Of a DNA stretch of 64,000 nucleotides, positions 58,015-64,000 are shown piece by piece. Below the pieces are notes generated by a model. That model saw only the letters and a program-made list of their open reading frames with translations, was not told where the DNA came from and did no database searches. Numbering within the stretch: the first letter of the stretch is position 1; each line of letters begins with the position of its first letter. Both the position numbers and the translations under genes were made by a program. Source of the DNA: JAMXLJ01 sp036558745 (lineage in GTDB: Bacteria > Actinomycetota > Acidimicrobiia > IMCC26256 > JAMXLJ01); the NCBI GenBank assembly GCA_036558745.1, contig DATBEZ010000038.1, positions 1-64,000 on the forward strand, in the 5' to 3' direction.

Positions 58015-60279
58015 TCAGGATGCCGCGTCGCGCTCGGCCCGCAGGTTCACCACCGCGGCCGGCTCCAGCAGCCGGTCCACCGTGCTCGCCGGCGCCGGCG
58101 GCGCGAAGTGCAAGCCCTGGGCCAGGTCGCAGCCGAGCGAGCGCAGCACCGCCGCCTGCTCGGGTCGCTCGACCCCCTCGGCGGTCACCCGCAGGCCGAG
58201 CGCGTGGGCCATCGTGATGACGGCCTGGATGATCGCGGCGTCGGACGCGACCCGCTCGAGCCCCGCGACGAACGAGTGGTCGAGCTTCACCGCGTCGACG
58301 GGAAGGCGCTTGAGGTAGTCGAGCGACGCATACCCGGTGCCGAAGTCGTCGATCGCGACCTGGACGCCGAGGCTGCGGATCCGGTCGAGCGCGACGAACG
58401 TCCGCTCCTCGTCGGTCACGGCCGCGTGCTCCGTCACCTCGAGCTGCAACAACGCCGGGTCGAACCCGGTGTCGTGCAACGCGGTCTCGATCTCGTCGAC
58501 CGCCTCGAGCTGACGCAGGAATCGCGTCGAGAGGTTCACCGAGACGCGCGGCGCGGCGACGCCGTACGCGTCGCTCCACCGGCGACCGTCCAGGCACGCG
58601 CTCCGCAGGACGAACCGGTCGATCGCGACGACCAGGCTGCTCTCCTCGGCCAGCGGGAGGAACGCGTCGGGCAGGAGCAGGCCCCGCTCCGGATGGGTCC
58701 AACGCACGAGCGCCTCGAGCCCCACGAGCTCGCCGCCGCCCAGCGACATCTCGGGCTGGTAGTACACCGTCAGCTGGCCGTGTTGCACCGCGTGCCACAG
58801 CTCGGCCTCGGCTTCGAGCCGTTCCGCGACGCGGGGCGCGCGGTCGACGTCGAAGAGCTCGTACCGCGCCCGACCCTTTTCCTTGGCGACGTACATCGCG
58901 AGGTCGGCTTCGCGGAGCAGCTCGCCGGCGCCGGTCCCGTCGTCGCGCGACACCGCGATGCCGATGCTCGTCGTGACGAACAGCTCACGACCGCCGGCGA
59001 CCACCGGCAGACGCAGCACGTCGAGGATGCGCTCGGCGGTGCGGATCGCGTCGTCGACGGAAGGCAGCTGGTCGAGCAGGATCGTGAACTCGTCGCCGCC
59101 GAAGCGCGCGACGAGATCGTTCGGCCGGACGCAGCGCCCGAGGCGGCGCGCCACCTCGACGAGGAGCCGGTCCCCGATGTCGTGACCGAGGCTGTCGTTC
59201 ACGAGCTTGAACCGGTCGACGTCGAGGAACAGCACCGCGATGCGCTCGCCCGCGCGCTCGGCCCGGGCCAGCGACCGGTGCACGCGGTCCACGAAGGCGC
59301 CCCGGTTCGGCAGCTCCGTCAGGAGGTCGTGGAACGCCTGGTGGCGCAGCTGCTCCTCGAAGCCGCGCCGTTCGGTGATGTCGCGCAGGTTGACGACGAT
59401 GCCGCGCACGGCGGGATCGTCGAGGAGGTTCGTCACGCCGGCCTCGAACCATCGCCAGCGCTCACCCTTGAACGCGAGCCGCAGCTGCACCCGGTGCACC
59501 TGGCCCGGGCGGTCCGCGGTCCCCTGCACCACGCGCGCCGCGGCGAGATCGTCCGGCTGGGCCAGCTCGCGCGCCTCCAGGCCCACGACCGCAGAGACCG
59601 GGGCGCCGAACACCTGGGCGAAGGCGGGGCTGGCGTACGCGATGCGCGCGTTCGCGTCGACGACGAGGATGACGTCGGACGCGTGCTGCACCAGGGCCCG
59701 GAACCAGGCCTCGCTCCGTTCGGCGACGTCCTGAGCCCGTTCCTTGGCCCGCGTCTCCCACACGACGAGCCGGATGGTCACGGCGGCGCCGAGACCGCAC
59801 AGGACCGCGAGGCCGTGCACGAGCGGCTGGGCGACGAGGCTGGGCGCGACGTGGAGCGCGATGGCGAGCTGGCCGGCGACGATGCAACACGAGGAGCAGA
59901 CGATGGCCGGTGCCGCGACGGCGGCGCCGTCCCCGTCGAGGTTGTCGACCGCGCCGAACACATAGCCGACGGCGAGCGTGGGCCCCCACCCGAGCGCATA
60001 GATCACCGCGGTGATGCCCGCCATCTCGATGCCGATACGCAGCCAGAGTCGCCAGCCCCGAGCGGGTGACGGCAGCGAGGCCTGCGCGACCGTGCTCCCC
60101 CCGTACGCGATGGCCATGAGCACGAGCAGCAGCCACAGCGGTGTGCCGGCCACGAGGCCGACGCGGTGACCGATCCAGAACAGCGGGAGGCAGAGCAAGG
60201 CCCAGAACGCGTTCGGCTTCCGTGTCGCCTCGCGCATCCGCGCGCGCCATCCCCGCCCTGCCACCCTCACGATGGACAT
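58015..60279 (-). CDS. Membrane PAS-GGDEF-EAL cyclic-di-GMP protein
   Basis: This protein of about 754 residues has around six to seven hydrophobic segments within residues 15-195, a PAS domain (about 205-325), GGDEF with FGGDEFTILLDQL (about 392) and EAL with GLEALVRWTHPER (about 520), DDFGTGYASLDYL (about 642). Both active-site motifs look intact, so it may be a bifunctional c-di-GMP enzyme. It is shorter than the protein at 19618-22341 but has the same order. The ATG 60279 is the chosen start; the frame extends upstream to 60375. Confidence 0.87.
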   Translation of the reverse strand: MSIVRVAGRGWRARMREATRKPNAFWALLCLPLFWIGHRVGLVAGTPLWLLLVLMAIAYGGSTVAQASLPSPARGWRLWLRIGIEMAGITAVIYALGWGPTLAVGYVFGAVDNLDGDGAAVAAPAIVCSSCCIVAGQLAIALHVAPSLVAQPLVHGLAVLCGLGAAVTIRLVVWETRAKERAQDVAERSEAWFRALVQHASDVILVVDANARIAYASPAFAQVFGAPVSAVVGLEARELAQPDDLAAARVVQGTADRPGQVHRVQLRLAFKGERWRWFEAGVTNLLDDPAVRGIVVNLRDITERRGFEEQLRHQAFHDLLTELPNRGAFVDRVHRSLARAERAGERIAVLFLDVDRFKLVNDSLGHDIGDRLLVEVARRLGRCVRPNDLVARFGGDEFTILLDQLPSVDDAIRTAERILDVLRLPVVAGGRELFVTTSIGIAVSRDDGTGAGELLREADLAMYVAKEKGRARYELFDVDRAPRVAERLEAEAELWHAVQHGQLTVYYQPEMSLGGGELVGLEALVRWTHPERGLLLPDAFLPLAEESSLVVAIDRFVLRSACLDGRRWSDAYGVAAPRVSVNLSTRFLRQLEAVDEIETALHDTGFDPALLQLEVTEHAAVTDEERTFVALDRIRSLGVQVAIDDFGTGYASLDYLKRLPVDAVKLDHSFVAGLERVASDAAIIQAVITMAHALGLRVTAEGVERPEQAAVLRSLGCDLAQGLHFAPPAPASTVDRLLEPAAVVNLRAERDAAS

Positions 60280-60388
60280 ATCGGCCGATTTCCGCTCGCG
60301 GTTGAACGACGGCCTCCGACGACCGACGGCGCGCACGCGGACCGTTCCCGCCGCGCGCGCGGGCAGGGGCGACAACGGGAGATGACGG

Positions 60389-60394
60389 TAGAGT
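60389..60394 (+). promoter_or_regulatory. Putative -10 box of a leaderless message
   Basis: TAGAGT ends 7 nt before the GTG of the fusion protein at 60402, with no Shine-Dalgarno between them. A leaderless start at the G is likely. Confidence 0.38.
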
Positions 60395-60401
60395 CAGGTT
60401 C

Positions 60402-61811
60402 GTGACCTCCCCCGTGCGGATCCTGTCGGTCGGTGCCGCCTCGGCGGGCCTGCGACTCGCGGCGAGCGACGTGGCCGCGGCCTGGGGTCGCGCCGGCGGC
60501 CGCGGCCAGACCGCGGTGTGCGCGCCCGACGAGGACGTGCTCACGCTCGCGGCCGAGGCCGCGGGGCGGGCGCTCGCCGCGGCCGACGTCGACCCGTCGA
60601 GCGTCGACGGGCTCTGGTGGGGCACGACCCGGCCGCCCTTCGCGGAGGGACCGAGCCACGCCACCCTCGCGGCCGCGATCGGGCTCTCGGAACGTTCGGG
60701 CGGCGCGCTGGGCTCGGGCTCGCCGCACGCGGGCGTCGAGGCCCTGCTCGGAGCGGCCGACGCGATCGCCGCCGGCACGGCGCAGCGGGCGCTCGTGGTC
60801 GCGGCGGACGCGGTCGTCCCCGGCCCGGGCACACCGTTCGAGAGCCGGGCCGGCGCGGGCGCCGTTGCGCTGGTCCTCACCGCGGGCGCGGGGCCCGCGG
60901 CGGTGGGCGCACGGGTCACCCGCACCCGTCCCTTCCTCGACCGCTACCGCGGCGACGACGAGCTCGCGACCCGCGACGTCTATGACGCGCGCCTGTTCCG
61001 CGAGGAGGTGTTCGTCCCGCTCGTGCGCGAGGTCGGCGAGCAGCTCGGCTCGCTCGATGTGAGCACATGGTCGTTGCCCGATCCCGACGGACGTCTCGGC
61101 GCGGTGATCGCCAAGTCGCTCGGCGCGGGCGCGCCGACGTCGAGCGCGGTGTACGCCGCGGTCGGTGACACCGGTGCCGCCGCCGCGCTGCTCGGCGCGG
61201 CCGAGGCCCTCGACGCGCAGGGAACGGTCGGCCTCGTCGCGTACGGCGGTGGGCGCGCGACCGCGGTCGCCGTCACCGTCGAGTCGCCGGTTCCCGGTGC
61301 CGCAGCCGTCGCCGACGCGCTGAGCGGTGGCCGCCGCGCGAGTTACGCCGAGGTGCTGCGCTCCCGCGGCCAGCTCGTCGCGGCCGGCGAGACCGTGGCC
61401 ATGGGCGTCCCGCCGGAGAGCGCGATGTTCGTGCGGGGCATGGACGAGATGCTCGGTCTGCTCGGGGCGCGGTGCGCCGACTGCGGAACCATCAGCACAC
61501 CGCCGTCGATCCATCCGACGTGCGTGAGCTGCGGTGGCACCAAGCTCGAGCCCGTGGCGCTGGCGCGCCGGGGCACGGTCCACACGTTCGTCGTCAACCA
61601 GACGATGCCCGCGCCGTTCGTCGCGCCGCTGCCCATTGCAGTGGTCGACCTCGAGGACGGGGCGCGCGTGATGCTCCAGGTCGTGGGCGACGGCAGCGGG
61701 CTCGAGATCGGCTCGCCCGTCGAGCTCGTGCTCCGGCGGTACGCGTACGAGCGGGGCGTGCCCGTCTACGGCTTCAAGGCGCGTCCGATCGCGCCGGCGG
61801 AGGTGAGCTGA
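60402..61811 (+). CDS. KAS III/HMG-CoA-synthase-like protein fused to DUF35
   Basis: This 469-residue fusion protein has a condensing-enzyme fold over about 1-335 (VDGLWWGTTRPPFAEGPSHATLAAAIG; ALVVAADAVVPGPGTPFESRAGAGAVALVL) and a DUF35 domain over about 345-465 with zinc ribbon CADC near 357 and CVSC near 374, then an OB fold (VHTFVVNQTMPAPFV). The catalytic Cys position of the condensing half reads GSGSPHAGVEALLGA, with no Cys, so it is probably non-catalytic. It overlaps the thiolase gene by one base. In archaea separate HMGCS, thiolase and DUF35 proteins form a complex, so this fusion likely acts with that thiolase. Confidence 0.82.
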   Translation: MTSPVRILSVGAASAGLRLAASDVAAAWGRAGGRGQTAVCAPDEDVLTLAAEAAGRALAAADVDPSSVDGLWWGTTRPPFAEGPSHATLAAAIGLSERSGGALGSGSPHAGVEALLGAADAIAAGTAQRALVVAADAVVPGPGTPFESRAGAGAVALVLTAGAGPAAVGARVTRTRPFLDRYRGDDELATRDVYDARLFREEVFVPLVREVGEQLGSLDVSTWSLPDPDGRLGAVIAKSLGAGAPTSSAVYAAVGDTGAAAALLGAAEALDAQGTVGLVAYGGGRATAVAVTVESPVPGAAAVADALSGGRRASYAEVLRSRGQLVAAGETVAMGVPPESAMFVRGMDEMLGLLGARCADCGTISTPPSIHPTCVSCGGTKLEPVALARRGTVHTFVVNQTMPAPFVAPLPIAVVDLEDGARVMLQVVGDGSGLEIGSPVELVLRRYAYERGVPVYGFKARPIAPAEVS

Positions 61812-62989
61812 TGGCATGGAACCGGGTCGCGGTGGTCGGCGCGGGGCTGATCAAGTTCGGCGAGCTGTTCGAGCAGAGCTACGAGGACATGGCCGCGGGC
61901 GCGTTCAACGCCGCGGTCTCGGCGGTCGACAAGGGCTTCGACCCTTCACTCGTCGAGGCCGCGTTCGTGGCGACGCAGCGGGGCACGTTGTGGGGCCAAG
62001 AGGGCATCGGCGGCAACACGGTGCCGACCGCGATCGGCCTCGCGGGCATCCCGTGCACGCGTGTCGAGAACGCCTGCCCGTCGGGCTCCGACGCGTTCCG
62101 CGTGGGTGCGATGGCGGTCGCGAGCGGGGTCCACGACGTCGTGCTCGTCATCGGTGTCGAGAAGATGCGAGACAAGTCGACCGAGGAGGGACTGCTGTCG
62201 CGCGCGGCTGCGGGCCACCCGATCTACACCCGCGGTGAGACCGCGCCGGTGCTCTTCGCCCCGTTCGCGACGCGCCACATGCACGAGTTCGGCACGACCC
62301 GGGAGATGCTCGCGTCGGTCGCGGTGAAGAACCATCACAACGGCGCGCTCGACCCGTACGCGCACTTCCAGAACGAGATCACCGTCGACGACGTGCTCAA
62401 GGCACCGGCGGTGTGCACGCCCCTGCACCTCTTCGACTGCTGCCCGCAGACCGACGGCGCCGCCGCGACGTTGCTCGTCAACGCCGACCGGGCCGGCGAG
62501 TTCACCGACAAGCCCGTCTACGTCGCCGGCTTCGGCGTCGCCACCGACCACCCGTACCTGCACGAGAAATCGAGCTTCGTGGGGCTCAAGGCGACGACGC
62601 TGGCCTCGGAGCGGGCGTACAAGATGGCCGGGATCGAGCCGGGCCAGGTCGATGCGGCCGAGGTGCACGACTGCTTCACGATCACGGAGATCCTCGACAT
62701 CGAGGACCTCGGCTTCGTCGACAAGGGCAAGGGCGGCGTCGCGTCGCTCGACGGCGAGACGTCGCTGACGGGCCGGATCCCGATCAACACGTCGGGCGGG
62801 CTGCTGGCCAAGGGTCACCCGATCGGCGCGACCGGCGTCGCGCAGCTCACGGAGTGCTGGTGGCAGCTGCGGGGCGAGGCCGGCCAACGCCAGGTCGAGA
62901 TGCGCAACGGCTACGCGCTGCAGCACAACGTCGGCGGGCGCGGATCCGGGGTCTCCGTCGTCAACATCCTGACGAACCACAACCCGTGA
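61811..62989 (+). CDS. Thiolase family protein (lipid-transfer/SCP-x type)
   Basis: This 392-residue thiolase has Cys89 in RVENACPSGSDAFRVGAMAVASG, HDCFTITE near 290, and the His in LLAKGHPIGATGVAQL. It is a paralogue of the protein at 43-1248. It starts with ATG sharing one base with the upstream stop (TGATG). The upstream fusion protein supplies a DUF35 domain. The next gene, a crotonase, follows with a possible GTGA overlap. Probable role: cleavage of a 3-oxoacyl-CoA in beta-oxidation-like catabolism. Confidence 0.87.
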   Translation: MAWNRVAVVGAGLIKFGELFEQSYEDMAAGAFNAAVSAVDKGFDPSLVEAAFVATQRGTLWGQEGIGGNTVPTAIGLAGIPCTRVENACPSGSDAFRVGAMAVASGVHDVVLVIGVEKMRDKSTEEGLLSRAAAGHPIYTRGETAPVLFAPFATRHMHEFGTTREMLASVAVKNHHNGALDPYAHFQNEITVDDVLKAPAVCTPLHLFDCCPQTDGAAATLLVNADRAGEFTDKPVYVAGFGVATDHPYLHEKSSFVGLKATTLASERAYKMAGIEPGQVDAAEVHDCFTITEILDIEDLGFVDKGKGGVASLDGETSLTGRIPINTSGGLLAKGHPIGATGVAQLTECWWQLRGEAGQRQVEMRNGYALQHNVGGRGSGVSVVNILTNHNP

Positions 62990-63030
62990 CCGCCCCCGAA
63001 GACGGCGCGTTGGGACGGGGAGGGTCGACC

Positions 63031-63828
63031 GTGACGGTCCGGGTCGAGACCGGCGACGACCACGTCTGCCGGATCGCCCTCGACCGTCCCGAGGCCAAGA
63101 ACGCGCTCTCGATCGAGATGCGCGACACGATCGTCGACGCGGTGCGCGCCGCACGCGCCGATCCGAACGTGCGCGCCCTGCTCATCACCGGCGTGGGCGA
63201 CGCGTTCTGCGCGGGGATGGACCTCGGCGCCTCCACGGTCGCCCGGGCCGGCGGCGGTGAGTTCGACACCCGATCGACGTCGGAGGCGCTGCGCGTCGGC
63301 GTGCAGGCGTTCATCCGCGAGCTGTGGGAGCTCGACAAGCCGACGGTGGCCGCGGTCAACGGTGTCGCCGTCGGTCCCGGCGCCCACCTCGCGCTCGCGT
63401 GCGACTTCGTGCTCGTGCACGACCGCACCCGGTTCCTGTGGTCGTTCGCGAAGTGGGGACTGGTCGTCGACGCGGGTGGCGCGTACCTGCTGCCGCGCCT
63501 CGTCGGTCTGCCTCGCGCGAAGGCGATGGTGATGCTCGGCGAGGGTGCGACCGGTGCCGAGGCGGTCGAGCTCGGTCTCGCCTACCGCTGCGTCGCGCCC
63601 GACGCGCTCGACGCCGAGGCGAACGCGCTCGCGGCGAAGCTCGCCTCGGGTCCGACCCGCTCGCTCGGCCTGTCGAAGCGGCTCCTCAACGCGAGCTTCG
63701 AGACCGACCTCACGCGCTCGCTCGAGCAGGAGGGCGCGGCGCAGTCGCTCGCGACGACGTCGTCGGATCTCGTCGAGGGCATGGCCGCGTTCAAGGAGCG
63801 TCGCGACCCGAGGTTCACCGGCCACTGA
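63031..63828 (+). CDS. PaaG-like enoyl-CoA hydratase/isomerase
   Basis: This 265-residue crotonase-fold protein has the oxyanion motif GVGDAFCAGMDLGAS, NGVAVGPGAHLALACDFVL, and WGLVVDAGGAYLLPRLVGLPRA. The Asp in VVDAGG is the single acidic residue expected in PaaG-type isomerases; the first Glu is not present. A strong GGGGAGGG precedes GTG 63031. An earlier in-frame GTG at 62986 overlaps the thiolase stop as GTGA and is the alternative. Just upstream (63009-63016) is a GTTGGGAC half-site. The product probably works with the thiolase in the same operon. Confidence 0.85.
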   Translation: MTVRVETGDDHVCRIALDRPEAKNALSIEMRDTIVDAVRAARADPNVRALLITGVGDAFCAGMDLGASTVARAGGGEFDTRSTSEALRVGVQAFIRELWELDKPTVAAVNGVAVGPGAHLALACDFVLVHDRTRFLWSFAKWGLVVDAGGAYLLPRLVGLPRAKAMVMLGEGATGAEAVELGLAYRCVAPDALDAEANALAAKLASGPTRSLGLSKRLLNASFETDLTRSLEQEGAAQSLATTSSDLVEGMAAFKERRDPRFTGH

Positions 63829-63831
63829 TCG

Positions 63832-63877
63832 CTCTGGAGTCGATTCACCCGGCCCCGTCCAGGAATCGACCCCAGAG
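63832..63877. terminator. Bidirectional hairpin between convergent genes
   Basis: Arms 63832-63846 and 63863-63877 pair at 14 of 15 positions with a 16-nt loop. It lies 3 nt behind the crotonase stop and 2 nt from the minus-strand stop at 63880, so it probably ends both transcripts. No clear T-run. It belongs to a different sequence family (CTCTGG...CCAGAG) from the GTTGGGAC elements. Confidence 0.6.
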
Positions 63878-63879
63878 TG

Positions 63880-64000
63880 CTACCAGAGCTCGTCGACGTA
63901 GCGGTCGGTGCCGATGTCGGTCCGGAAGAACGGCGCGACGAGGCGCGTGTCGCCGAGACCCGACTTCTCGACCGCGTCGGTGTAGCGGTGGAATCGGTCC
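63880..64000 (-). CDS. 3' end of an unidentified minus-strand gene (cut by the window edge)
   Basis: An open minus-strand frame runs from the window edge to TAG at 63880-63882 and ends FRTDIGTDRYVDELW. It has about 39 residues and no start codon within the window. Its base composition and the shared terminator with the crotonase suggest a real gene. I do not recognise the family from this tail. Confidence 0.5.
   Translation of the reverse strand, partial: DRFHRYTDAVEKSGLGDTRLVAPFFRTDIGTDRYVDELW

Overview
The window is a high-GC (roughly 70% or more by eye), gene-dense chromosomal segment of an actinobacterium. GTG starts, ATGA/GTGA/TGATG stop-start overlaps, an F420-type nitroreductase, two P450s, many crotonase-fold, thiolase and SDR enzymes, and DUF35 proteins paired with thiolases fit a soil or freshwater Actinomycetota. 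The gene mix is reminiscent of Acidimicrobiia or mycobacteria-like lineages, but no rRNA or marker gene is present to settle this. I saw no tRNA, rRNA, CRISPR array, insertion sequence, phage module or plasmid function, and no gap above 300 bases without a gene.

Layout. 0-4.4 kb: a minus-strand DUF35/thiolase pair, a secreted PepSY-like protein, a nitronate monooxygenase-like enzyme and a decayed enoyl-CoA hydratase. 4.4-11.4 kb: a tightly overlapped Liv-type ABC operon (livF-livG-acyl-CoA-ligase-like-livH-livM-livK). 11.4-16.6 kb: P450, crotonase, ASCH, PPOX-like protein, and a coupled amidohydrolase-SDR pair. 16.6-22.3 kb: YqeY-like protein, a P1B-type ATPase with a C-terminal hemerythrin domain, and a GGDEF-EAL protein. 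22.4-30 kb: CocE-like hydrolase, ECF sigma factor with a propeller-type membrane partner, cyclase-family hydrolase, PfkB kinase, L,D-transpeptidase and glyoxalase-fold protein. 30-39.5 kb: methyltransferase, crotonase plus TetR, second P450, sulfotransferase, DUF1214 protein, TetR, deazaflavin nitroreductase, Cys-less thiolase-like protein and SDR. 39.5-47 kb: RibD-like reductases, FAD monooxygenase divergent from a TetR, PEBP-like protein, amidohydrolase, inositol-phosphatase-like protein. 47-57.9 kb: soluble ABC ATPase, STAS protein, M50 protease with CBS domains, NAD-salvage set (Nudix, pncA, pncB), DsbB with a thioredoxin-like partner, methyltransferase, secreted propeller protein, zinc metallopeptidase. 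58-64 kb: second GGDEF-EAL protein, then a KAS/HMG-CoA-synthase-like-DUF35 fusion translationally coupled to a thiolase and a PaaG-like crotonase.

How it works together. The recurring theme is uptake, CoA activation and beta-oxidation-like breakdown of hydrophobic acids (Liv transporter plus ligase-like protein, P450s, crotonases, SDRs, thiolase/DUF35 pairs). This is typical of actinobacterial lipid, steroid or terpenoid catabolism, but the substrate cannot be read from the sequence.

The most unusual signals are: (1) a family of near-perfect palindromes with a GTTGGGAC...GTCCCAAC frame lying 17-23 nt behind stop codons at four places; (2) a 65-bp tandem duplication before a P450 that creates two 22-codon leader ORFs chained to the P450 by ATGA overlaps; (3) the ATPase-hemerythrin fusion; (4) a Liv operon carrying a ligase-like protein with an eroded P-loop; (5) Cys-less thiolase-superfamily proteins, one fused to DUF35.
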